A stretch of 33,031 nucleotides of DNA from Limimaricola litoreus (GTDB lineage Bacteria; Pseudomonadota; Alphaproteobacteria; Rhodobacterales; Rhodobacteraceae). The notes below the pieces were generated by a model. The model did no database searches. It saw only the letters and a program-made list of their open reading frames with translations, and was not told the DNA's origin. A program made the translations under genes and the position numbers. How positions within the stretch are numbered: position 1 is the first letter of the stretch; every line of letters starts with the position of its first letter. Positions 1 through 5,897 of the stretch are shown here, piece after piece. The stretch covers positions 1 to 33,031 of the forward strand of contig NZ_JAMYXC010000225.1 in the NCBI RefSeq assembly GCF_024159025.1, written 5' to 3'.

Positions 1-278
1 AGCGCGGCGGCGGGCCAGGTCGGGCCGCGACCGGCGGCCACGGTCCGGTCTGACCTGTCGGCGGCGAGCAGCCTGCGGGCGATCTCGGTGCGGGCGCGCT
101 CGGTCTCCTCCTTCGAGAGCAGTCCACGCTCGTGCTCGTTCTCGATCTCCGACATCTGACCCTTGTAGAAGGCGACGTCCGGGGCCGGGGCCTCGGTCGT
201 GTCGCGCCGCCGCAAGGGGGCGAGCAGCGCGGCCAGTACGATGGCCGACAGGCCGGCGGCAATGATCCAGAACAGCAT
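1..278 (-). CDS. ccmI: Cytochrome c maturation protein CcmI, N-terminal part (cut by window edge)
   Basis: The reading frame opens at ATG 278-276 and runs open off the left edge, so about 92 residues are visible. The protein starts MLFWIIAAGLSAIVLAALL, a single N-terminal membrane helix, followed by a charged helical part with DVAFYKGQMSEIENEHERG and ERARTEIARRLLAADR. This arrangement is typical of the CcmI (CycH) N-terminus, where a helix is followed by a cytoplasmic leucine-zipper-like loop. In the family, CcmI holds unfolded apocytochrome c for the haem ligation complex CcmFH. A GAGAGG ribosome site precedes the ATG. The other ccm genes here lie about 23 kb away at 23524-26214, so ccmI is not in that cluster. 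The missing C-terminal TPR domain could not be checked. Confidence 0.8.
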   Translation of the reverse strand, partial: MLFWIIAAGLSAIVLAALLAPLRRRDTTEAPAPDVAFYKGQMSEIENEHERGLLSKEETERARTEIARRLLAADRSDRTVAAGRGPTWPAAA

Positions 279-436
279 GGTGACCTCTCATTCGCGGCTC
301 TCCTAGCGCGCGCGGGCACGTCAAGAAACCCCCCGGGCCGATGCTGCGTCTCAAGCGGCGCCGCCAAACCACTGCAGCTTCGGGGAAATCCTCCCCTGGC
401 CGCGAATCCCGACCCAACAATAATTTGATCAACTCA

Positions 437-462
437 GGAACCGGGCCGATCAGGGTAACGTT
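437..462 (+). promoter_or_regulatory. EcfG-type (general stress sigma) promoter before the acidic membrane protein
   Basis: GGAAC at 437-441 and CGTT at 459-462 are separated by exactly 17 bases. This is the published consensus form of alphaproteobacterial EcfG promoters. CGTT ends 35 bases before the ATG at 498. The match is seen directly; use by an EcfG sigma factor is inferred, and no sigma gene lies in the window. Confidence 0.6.
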
Positions 463-497
463 GCCCCGTCAAATGACACATGAACGGAGCATCTCGC

Positions 498-908
498 ATG
501 TCCGACCCGAACACGAACCACAACAACACCAACCCGCCGCCGAAGAAGGGGGGCACCTCGATCGCGCTCATCGTCGGTGGCCTCGTGGTGGCCGTCCTCG
601 TGCTCTACTGGCTGTTCGCAGGTGGCAACGAGGTCGAGAACACCGACGTGATCGGTGATGAGACCAATATCAGCGTCGAATCCGAAACCGCCGAGGAATC
701 GGTGCTCGAGACCGATGACACCGTGATCGAGAACGTCGAGGAGACGGGTTCGGCCATCGAAGCCGAGGTCGACGAGACCGCGGCCGAAATCGGCACCGAG
801 ATCGAGGAGACCGAAGCCGAGGTCGAGGCCGAGATCAACGAGACCGAAGCCGAGATCGAAGGCGCCGACGTCATCGAAGTCGAAGGCGACGCCGAGGTGG
901 TGCAGTAA
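498..908 (+). CDS. Small membrane-anchored acidic protein with 11-residue repeats
   Basis: 136 residues, no recognised family. Residues 1-20 are polar and rich in Asn and Pro, residues 21-41 form one membrane helix (SIALIVGGLVVAVLVLYWLF), and the rest is a strongly acidic tail. Residues 68-122 divide into five consecutive 11-mers (SVLETDDTVIE, NVEETGSAIEA, EVDETAAEIGT, EIEETEAEVEA, EINETEAEIEG) that share V/I at position 2, ET at 4-5 and V/I at 9. The last two also show as a 33-base DNA repeat. Such hendecads form amphipathic helices or coiled coils in LEA and apolipoprotein-like proteins. The start at 498 was chosen over the in-frame ATG at 480 because GGAG lies 8 bases before it. It is a single-gene unit between an EcfG-like promoter and a strong terminator. 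A role in envelope stress is inference; the tail is probably periplasmic. Confidence 0.75.
   Translation: MSDPNTNHNNTNPPPKKGGTSIALIVGGLVVAVLVLYWLFAGGNEVENTDVIGDETNISVESETAEESVLETDDTVIENVEETGSAIEAEVDETAAEIGTEIEETEAEVEAEINETEAEIEGADVIEVEGDAEVVQ
807..854 (+). repeat. 33-base direct repeat inside the acidic protein gene
   Basis: The 15-base word GAGACCGAAGCCGAG occurs at 807-821 and again, identically, at 840-854, 33 bases apart. This equals one 11-residue protein repeat and points to in-frame tandem duplication within the coding sequence. Confidence 0.8.
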
Positions 909-946
909 GCACGTCTTCCGCGCGCTTGATAAGTGCGGATCGAAAG

Positions 947-979
947 GGGCGGCGGCCATGCGGGCCGCCGCCCTTTTTT
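947..979 (+). terminator. Rho-independent terminator of the acidic protein gene
   Basis: A perfect 11-bp stem (947-957 with 963-973, GGGCGGCGGCC against its complement) with a 5-base loop is followed by six T (974-979). It lies 38 bases after the stop codon. Confidence 0.9.
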
Positions 980-1013
980 CCATGCAATGCTTCTGGAGCG
1001 TGCCGGACCGGGA

Positions 1014-2129
1014 TCAGCCCTCGTAGGGCTTGAGCCCGCTGCGGGTTGACGGGGACAGCCGGGCCACCTCCGCTTCGACCTGCGCCGGGTCAAGCGCACA
1101 CCAGTCCCGCCCCCTTGCGATCAGCCCCGCATCGCCCAGCGCGGCCCCCGCCTGTGCGAAGTCGACCTCGCCCCAGCTCATCCGGTCGGGCCGTTGCGCG
1201 GTCTGCTCGATCCAGTTGCGGCGCAGCGCATCCACCGCGACGGCCTGCGCGCCTGTGAAGGCGCGGATCTGCCGGGCGAAGAGCGCGCCCAAGCCCCCCG
1301 GGCGCCGCGCGATGATCCCGACGCGCTGCTCGGAGTTGCCGACAAGCGCCAGCAGGTGCAATGGCGAGCAATCCACGGCGATCACATGGGTGGCGGCCTT
1401 GTAGGCTGCGATCTGGGTGGCGTGATCGTGTTTTTGCGGGTGAAACACCTCGTAGCCCTCGGCTTCGAGCCAGGCTTCGAGCCGCGCTTCGCCCAGGATC
1501 GAGCCGCGGCCCGGCGGCAGCGCGCTGCGCGAGATATAGATCTTGCGCGCGCCCTTGGGCGCGATGTCGCGACCCGCGTGGCGGCGCATGTAATCGCGAA
1601 ACTCCGGCGCGCCCTCGATCATCCCGAACATGCCAAAGCCCTGCAGCGGCACGTGCAGCTGCTCCACCCGCGTCGGCCGCTCGAGGCTGCGCATCGGCAC
1701 GTCGACGCCCAGCGCCCTGAGAAAGGGGCGGTAGGTCTCGGCGACGTGCTGCACCCTGTGCTGGAACTTGGGCACGTAGAGCACCCCGTCGATCTCGCCG
1801 CGCAGCGCGTCGAGCGCCCAGAGCCGCGAGATGCTCTCGACCAGGAAATGGCCGAAATGCCCGAACAGCGGCCCGAGAAAGACCCAGCGCCCGGCGAGCG
1901 CATCGACCGGGCCCTCGGGCAGGGCGGGCGGCACGGTGACGGGCCTGTCGCCGCGCCAGGTCACGGCCTCTTCGACAGCCAACCCCTCCGCGCTGATCAC
2001 CCCGGACCTTTGCACCGAGCGGTTCGGCCCGCCCTCGGGCGGCGGCACCACGAGGGCGCGATCCAGCCGGCGGATCCTGTGGGCGATCGAACCGGAGAGG
2101 TCGGGGGCGCGTGTCGTGTCGTCGGGCAT
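1014..2129 (-). CDS. Glycosyltransferase family 61 (DUF563) protein
   Basis: 371 residues. It fits the GT61/DUF563 family of capsule, LPS or surface-glycan glycosyltransferases. The hallmark is the segment around residues 83-107 with GPLFGHFGHFLVESISRLWA. Also typical are YISRSALPPGR (about 197-207) and a C-terminal DCSPLHLLALV segment (about 253-263). There is no signal peptide or membrane helix, so it should act in the cytosol or at the inner face of the membrane. AAGGA lies 9 bases before the ATG. It is divergent from the GSCFA gene with 174 bases between them, and the pair probably serves one surface-glycan function. Donor and acceptor sugars cannot be told from sequence. Confidence 0.8.
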   Translation of the reverse strand: MPDDTTRAPDLSGSIAHRIRRLDRALVVPPPEGGPNRSVQRSGVISAEGLAVEEAVTWRGDRPVTVPPALPEGPVDALAGRWVFLGPLFGHFGHFLVESISRLWALDALRGEIDGVLYVPKFQHRVQHVAETYRPFLRALGVDVPMRSLERPTRVEQLHVPLQGFGMFGMIEGAPEFRDYMRRHAGRDIAPKGARKIYISRSALPPGRGSILGEARLEAWLEAEGYEVFHPQKHDHATQIAAYKAATHVIAVDCSPLHLLALVGNSEQRVGIIARRPGGLGALFARQIRAFTGAQAVAVDALRRNWIEQTAQRPDRMSWGEVDFAQAGAALGDAGLIARGRDWCALDPAQVEAEVARLSPSTRSGLKPYEG

Positions 2130-2179
2130 GAGCGGTCCTTCGTGGTAGTGAGGCCCGGCCGGACCCTTTCACCGTCTTA

Positions 2180-2195
2180 CGCCGCTTTTGCGGCG
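2180..2195. promoter_or_regulatory. Short palindrome in the GT61/GSCFA divergent intergenic region
   Basis: CGCCGC-TTTT-GCGGCG is a perfect 6-bp inverted repeat around four T. It lies 50 bases upstream of the GT61 start. It could be an operator or a small 5' UTR hairpin for the GT61 message; there is no functional evidence. Confidence 0.3.
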
Positions 2196-2245
2196 CGGGC
2201 AGGGCCATCCTCGGCATGGGCCGCATTTCTGCCCCGCGCGTGATG

Positions 2246-2274
2246 TTGTCTGGCCCCAGAGCCGTGGCTAGTCT
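2246..2274 (+). promoter_or_regulatory. Housekeeping-type promoter of the GSCFA gene
   Basis: TTGTCT (2246-2251), a 17-base spacer and TAGTCT (2269-2274) match the TTGnnn-N17-TAGnnn form seen before several genes in this window. The ATG follows 29 bases later at 2304. Confidence 0.5.
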
Positions 2275-2303
2275 CGGACCGAAGCCCAAGGAGAGCCCGC
2301 GCC

Positions 2304-3647
2304 ATGGATCGCAACATAGAAGCCGTCCCGGCCACCGAAGCCTTTGGCCGGGCGCGCGGCAACCGGCTGCGCCGCTACCCCTCGCCCGAGCGCGACGGCG
2401 ATCGCCTCTATCCGCTGGCGGCACCCACCGCGAGCCCGAGCTTCGCGATCGAGGATGGCGACACGATCTTCGCCATCGGCTCGTGCTTTGCACGCAATGT
2501 CGAACGCGCGCTCGATGCTGCCGGGCGGCGGATCATCAGCCGCGAGTTCGAGCTGGGCGAGATCGGCGAAAGCCTGGGCGACGCGGCCAATTTCTTCAAC
2601 AAGTACTCGATCCACTCGGTGCTCAACGAATTGGGCTGGGCGCTTGAACGCGACAGCTTTCCTGGCGCGGAAATCCTCTACGACAACGGCGGCGGCCGGT
2701 TCAGCGATGCGCAGCTCGGCATGGCGCGGCTCGATTTTCCGGTCGAGAAGATTCTCGATTTCCGGCATCGCTATCTCGACGCGATGGCCCGCGTGGCCGA
2801 GGCCGACGTGGTGATCGTGACGCTGGGCTATGTCGAGACCTGGTACGATCGCAAGCTGCGGCTCTATCTCAACGTCGCGCCACCGCAGGCGGCAGTGAAG
2901 GCCGAGCCCGAGCGTTTCGAGTTTCGGGTGCTGAGCTATGCCGACGTGCTCGACGGGCTCGAGCGACTGCACGCGCTGCTGCTGCGCCACCGCCAAAAGT
3001 CGCTGAAGATGCTGGTGACCGTCTCGCCCGTGCCGCTTCTGGCGACCTTCAGGGAGATGGACGTGCTTGTGGCCAACGCCTATTCCAAATCCGTGCAGCG
3101 CGCAGCGATCGAGGAATTCGTCACCACGCGCGAGGGCGTGGATTATTTCCCCTCCTACGAGTTCGTCACCCTGTCGAATCCCGCCGTCGCCTGGTCGCGG
3201 AACGATTATCGCCATGTCTCGCCCGATCTCGTGAATCGGATTATGTCGAACGTGCTCGACCGCTACGTGGTCCGGCCGCAGGGCGCGGAGGCCCAGGGCG
3301 GAATGACTCTCGACGCGCTGCTGTCCTCGATGCGGATGCTGGCGCGGCTGGACGACCACGAGGCCTTGCGTGACCTGGCCCGGCAGCAGCGCGAGCTCGT
3401 GGAGACCAGCATCGACGCGCTGATGCTCGAGGCGACGGCGGCGCGGCGGCTGGGCGATCTCGGCGGAGCGCATGCTGTGCTGCTGCGCGCGGCCGATCTG
3501 GCGCCCACGCGCCCCGATCCGGTCGAGCGGCTGATCACCCTGTGCCGCCCGCTCAAGCGGCACGAGGAGGCGCGCGTCCTGTGCGACCGCCACGCGCGCG
3601 ATTTCCCCGAGCGCGGCGCCTTCCGCGAGCGGCTCGACTGGCTTTGA
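2304..3647 (+). CDS. GSCFA domain protein
   Basis: 447 residues. The N-terminal two thirds matches the GSCFA family, named for its motif, seen here as FAIGSCFARNVE with G59-S60-C61-F62-A63. Further family-like stretches are NFFNKYSIHSVLNELGWAL, VIVTLGYVETWYD and a late YRHVSPDLVN segment. The family is related to SGNH/GDSL hydrolases, where the motif Ser and a late D/H pair would be catalytic; deacylase or acyltransferase action on surface glycans is inferred. Residues from about 330 form a helical, TPR-like C-terminal extension (DLARQQRELVETSIDALML). AAGGAGA precedes the ATG by 10 bases. It is divergent from the GT61 gene. Confidence 0.82.
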   Translation: MDRNIEAVPATEAFGRARGNRLRRYPSPERDGDRLYPLAAPTASPSFAIEDGDTIFAIGSCFARNVERALDAAGRRIISREFELGEIGESLGDAANFFNKYSIHSVLNELGWALERDSFPGAEILYDNGGGRFSDAQLGMARLDFPVEKILDFRHRYLDAMARVAEADVVIVTLGYVETWYDRKLRLYLNVAPPQAAVKAEPERFEFRVLSYADVLDGLERLHALLLRHRQKSLKMLVTVSPVPLLATFREMDVLVANAYSKSVQRAAIEEFVTTREGVDYFPSYEFVTLSNPAVAWSRNDYRHVSPDLVNRIMSNVLDRYVVRPQGAEAQGGMTLDALLSSMRMLARLDDHEALRDLARQQRELVETSIDALMLEATAARRLGDLGGAHAVLLRAADLAPTRPDPVERLITLCRPLKRHEEARVLCDRHARDFPERGAFRERLDWL

Positions 3648-3657
3648 TCGGGCCTTC

Positions 3658-3680
3658 AAGCGTCCGATTTTCGGCCGCTT
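3658..3680 (+). terminator. Weak hairpin after the GSCFA gene
   Basis: AAGCG-T-CCGA, a TTT loop, then TCGG-C-CGCTT forms a 9-bp stem with one mismatch, 10 bases after the stop. It has no T tract, so termination is uncertain. Confidence 0.3.
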
Positions 3681-3684
3681 CCCA

Positions 3685-3714
3685 TTGACCTTTGCAGCGC
3701 AGGGGTTCTGTTAT
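3685..3714 (+). promoter_or_regulatory. Likely sodB promoter
   Basis: TTGACC (3685-3690, five of six consensus bases), an 18-base spacer and TGTTAT (3709-3714, four of six) lie 40 bases before the sodB ATG. This also shows that the TTG at 3685 is a -35 element rather than a start codon. Confidence 0.5.
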
Positions 3715-3753
3715 GTGGCGCAAATCCACCACTGGCAGAAAAGCGAGACCGAC

Positions 3754-4353
3754 ATGGCCTTCGAACTTCCCGATCTTCCCTACGCCCACGACGCGCTCGC
3801 CTCCAAGGGCATGTCGAAGGAGACGCTCGAATATCACCACGACCTGCACCACAAGGCCTATGTCGACAACGGCAACAAGCTGATCGCCGGCACCGAGTGG
3901 GACGGCAAGTCGATGGAAGAGATCATCCGCGGCACCTACGACAAGTCGTCGGTCGCCCAGAACGGCATCTTCAACAACATCTCCCAGCTGTGGAACCACA
4001 ACCAGTTCTGGGAAATGATGACCCCGAACGAAAGCAAGATGCCCGGTGAGCTGGAAAGCGCGATCACCGAGAGCTTCGGCTCGGTCGACAAGTTCAAGGA
4101 AGACTTCGCCGCCGCCGGCGCCGGCCAGTTCGGCTCGGGCTGGGCCTGGCTGGTGAAGGACGAAGGCGGCGGCCTCAAGGTCACCAAGACCGAGAACGGC
4201 GTGAACCCGCTGTGCTTCGGCCAGACCGCGCTTCTGGGCCTCGATGTGTGGGAGCACTCCTACTACATTGACTACCGCAACAAGCGCCCGGCCTATATCT
4301 CGAACTTCCTCGACAACCTCGTGAATTGGGAGAACGTCGCCTCGCGCATTTAA
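3754..4353 (+). CDS. sodB: Superoxide dismutase, iron type
   Basis: 199 residues, normal family length, no signal peptide, so cytosolic. It converts superoxide to oxygen and hydrogen peroxide. Metal ligands are visible by family position: H28 in LEYHHDLHHKAY, H82 in QLWNH, and D164 and H168 in DVWEH. Gln78, four residues before H82, takes the place of the Gln that marks Fe-type rather than Mn-type enzymes, and AGQFGSGWAWL also fits the Fe type. The start at MAFELPDLPYA matches the conserved family N-terminus; the longer frame opening at TTG 3685 lies in the promoter. It is a single gene between its own promoter and a terminator. Confidence 0.97.
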   Translation: MAFELPDLPYAHDALASKGMSKETLEYHHDLHHKAYVDNGNKLIAGTEWDGKSMEEIIRGTYDKSSVAQNGIFNNISQLWNHNQFWEMMTPNESKMPGELESAITESFGSVDKFKEDFAAAGAGQFGSGWAWLVKDEGGGLKVTKTENGVNPLCFGQTALLGLDVWEHSYYIDYRNKRPAYISNFLDNLVNWENVASRI

Positions 4354-4385
4354 TCGCGGGCGGCGGCCCTTCGGGCGGCTTCCAG

Positions 4386-4416
4386 GGCCCTCGCGCTGCG
4401 GCGCGGGGGCCTTTTT
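4386..4416 (+). terminator. Rho-independent terminator of sodB
   Basis: An 11-bp stem (4386-4396 with 4401-4411, one T-G wobble) with a TGCG loop is followed by five T. It starts 32 bases after the sodB stop. Confidence 0.85.
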
Positions 4417-4442
4417 CGTGGCGCTGCCGCCGATCCGGCCCC

Positions 4443-4468
4443 GGAACTCCGAAAGGGCATCAATCGTT
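4443..4468 (+). promoter_or_regulatory. EcfG-type (general stress sigma) promoter before the hydrophilin operon
   Basis: GGAAC (4443-4447) and CGTT (4465-4468) are separated by 17 bases, the same spacing as the element at 437-462. The ATG follows 30 bases after CGTT. The element sits just after the sodB terminator, so the downstream genes need their own promoter. Confidence 0.62.
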
Positions 4469-4498
4469 GGTTCCGCGAACGCAAGACAGGAGGCTCCC

Positions 4499-4708
4499 AT
4501 GGCCGACAGGGCACGATCCAAGGACGGTGTGAAGGAAACCGACGCCTATGTGACCGACGAGGACAAGGCGGGTGCCGGCAATCAGCCGGGCCGCGAGGGC
4601 GGCGACCTGACCCGCAAGGTGGGCACGCGTGACGATCTCAAGCGTGCCGAGCAGGACGACGCGGGCGCGACCCGTGTGCGCAAGTCCGATGAGAAGGACA
4701 GCGAGTGA
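4499..4708 (+). CDS. Small hydrophilin-like disordered protein
   Basis: 69 residues, no recognised domain. The composition is almost wholly polar and charged (Asp, Lys, Arg, Glu) with 8 glycines (about 12%). There is one aromatic residue (Tyr18), no Cys, and no hydrophobic stretch. High glycine with high hydrophilicity is the definition of hydrophilins, proteins made under water stress. A strong AGGAGG lies 5 bases before the ATG. The stop TGA overlaps the next ATG by one base (TGATG), so the two genes are translationally coupled. The upstream GGAAC-N17-CGTT element suggests stress induction. Function is not known; the hydrophilin label rests on composition only. Confidence 0.75.
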   Translation: MADRARSKDGVKETDAYVTDEDKAGAGNQPGREGGDLTRKVGTRDDLKRAEQDDAGATRVRKSDEKDSE

Positions 4709-5160
4709 TGGCGAAGATCGACAATGGAACGTGGATCCTCGTCGCCGATGGGGAAAAGGCGTTGATCCTCGAAAACGTCACCGACGACCAGCACCCCAAC
4801 CTGCGCGTCGTGCGCAAGGAGGAGCAGGACAACCCGCCCGACCGCGAGCAGGCCACCGACAAGGCGGGCCGTCAGGCCGATGGCGGCCCCGGCCAGCGCA
4901 CGGCGCTTGCCGAGACCGATTTCCACCAGCTCGCCAAGGACCGCTTCGCCGCCGATCTGGCCGACATCCTGTACCGTCAGGTCCACAAGGGCCGTTTCGA
5001 AAAGCTGGTGATCGTCGCCAGCCCGCAGGTTCTGGGCGCGCTGCGCCCCGAGCTGCACAAGGAGGTGGCCGATACGGTGGTGGCCGAGGTGCCCAAGACC
5101 CTGACCAATCACCCCATTGCCGAGATCGAGCAGGCCATCGCCAGCGAGATCGCTGGATAA
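4708..5160 (+). CDS. Host attachment family protein (baeRF-related, PF10116-like)
   Basis: 150 residues. The start GTWILVADGEKALILEN, the middle TDFHQLAKDRFAADLADIL and the segment EKLVIVASPQVLGALRPEL fit the family called 'protein required for attachment to host cells', a bacterial relative of archaeo-eukaryotic release-factor domains. The family name comes from an Agrobacterium phenotype and the biochemical role is not established; some baeRF proteins are thought to act at the ribosome. No signal peptide or membrane helix. ATG 4708 was chosen over GTG 4705 because it forms the TGATG coupling with the hydrophilin gene. It is the second gene of the EcfG-like operon. Confidence 0.82.
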   Translation: MAKIDNGTWILVADGEKALILENVTDDQHPNLRVVRKEEQDNPPDREQATDKAGRQADGGPGQRTALAETDFHQLAKDRFAADLADILYRQVHKGRFEKLVIVASPQVLGALRPELHKEVADTVVAEVPKTLTNHPIAEIEQAIASEIAG

Positions 5161-5168
5161 ACGCCGAC

Positions 5169-5194
5169 AGGACCGCCCTCCCCGGGGCGGTCCT
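5169..5194 (+). terminator. Hairpin between the convergent host-attachment and LOG genes
   Basis: A perfect 10-bp stem (AGGACCGCCC with GGGCGGTCCT) and 6-base loop sit 8 bases after one stop codon and next to the other. There is no T tract on either strand, so it is probably a weak or processing-type shared 3' end. Confidence 0.5.
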
Positions 5195-5761
5195 CTACGC
5201 TGTGAGCATATCTTCCAGCGCTTTTTCCAGCGCTTTCACGCTCGACACGTAGCGGATGAAGCCCTTGAGGCTGTCGTCGGCGAAGCCCTCGTCGATCACG
5301 TGATTTATGAGCTGGCGCAGCGGTTGCCAATAGCCTTCGGTGTCGAGCAGCAGGATCGGCTTGCCGTGCAGGCCGAGCTGGCGCCATGTCAGCACCTCGA
5401 AGAACTCGTCGAGCGAGCCCGCGCCGCCGGGCAGCATCACGATCGCATTCGCGTTCATGAACATGACCTTCTTGCGCTCGTGCATCGTCTCGGTGACGAC
5501 ATAGGTGTCGAGATCGGTCTTGCCGGCTTCGGCATCTACGAGATGGCGCGGGATCACCCCGAAGCTCGATCCACCCATGCCCTGCGCCGCCCGCGCGACC
5601 GTGCCCATCAGCCCGACGTCGCCCGCGCCGTAGACCAGCCGCCAGCCGCGCCGGGCCAGCATCTCGCCGGTCTCCTGCGCCGCGGCTTCATAGGCGGGGC
5701 GCAGCCCCGGGCGCGATCCGCAAAAGACGCAGACGGAGGCGGAAAAGGCGGGAAGGGGCAT
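5195..5761 (-). CDS. LOG family cytokinin-type nucleoside 5'-monophosphate phosphoribohydrolase
   Basis: 188 residues. LOG proteins, once misnamed lysine decarboxylases, split adenosine-type 5'-monophosphates into free base and ribose 5-phosphate; in plants this activates cytokinins. Visible features are the N-terminal VCVFCGSRPG strand-loop, LVYGAGDVGLMG, the MHERK motif with catalytic Arg96, and PGGAGSLDEFFEV (111-123) with Glu119. The usual Thr of PGGxGT is Ser here. The start MPLPAFSASVCVF has GGAG 8 bases before its ATG (5761-5759); longer frames run into the promoter. It is convergent with the host-attachment gene and divergent from the Atm1 exporter. The natural substrate in bacteria is uncertain. 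Confidence 0.9.
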   Translation of the reverse strand: MPLPAFSASVCVFCGSRPGLRPAYEAAAQETGEMLARRGWRLVYGAGDVGLMGTVARAAQGMGGSSFGVIPRHLVDAEAGKTDLDTYVVTETMHERKKVMFMNANAIVMLPGGAGSLDEFFEVLTWRQLGLHGKPILLLDTEGYWQPLRQLINHVIDEGFADDSLKGFIRYVSSVKALEKALEDMLTA

Positions 5762-5792
5762 CACGGGAACTCCGGTTGAATGGGATGCCCGT

Positions 5793-5821
5793 GTCCTAGT
5801 GCGCCCGGCACGCGCGCTCAA
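5793..5821 (-). promoter_or_regulatory. Candidate promoter of the LOG gene
   Basis: On the minus strand, TTGAGC (5821-5816), a 17-base spacer and TAGGAC (5798-5793) fit the TTGnnn-N17-TAGnnn form. The -10 ends 31 bases before the LOG ATG. Confidence 0.45.
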
Positions 5822-5897
5822 GCGCCGGTCATGCTCTGGCCATCCCGGGCCTCGCATCCTACCCTTGGCGTTCCGCCGCCAGCCCCGGAGCCAGCCG

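Noticed and set aside
424-431. TTGATCAA before the acidic protein gene, resembling an FNR/CRP half-site pair
   Set aside because: An FNR box needs TTGAT and ATCAA separated by four bases; here the halves are fused, so the spacing is wrong.
947-979. Possible riboswitch or small RNA after the acidic protein gene
   Set aside because: It is a simple stem-loop plus T run directly after a stop codon, which a terminator fully explains.
3685-3753. N-terminal extension of sodB from TTG 3685
   Set aside because: The extension is not found in the family, lies in the -35/-10 region, and the ATG at 3754 gives the conserved N-terminus.
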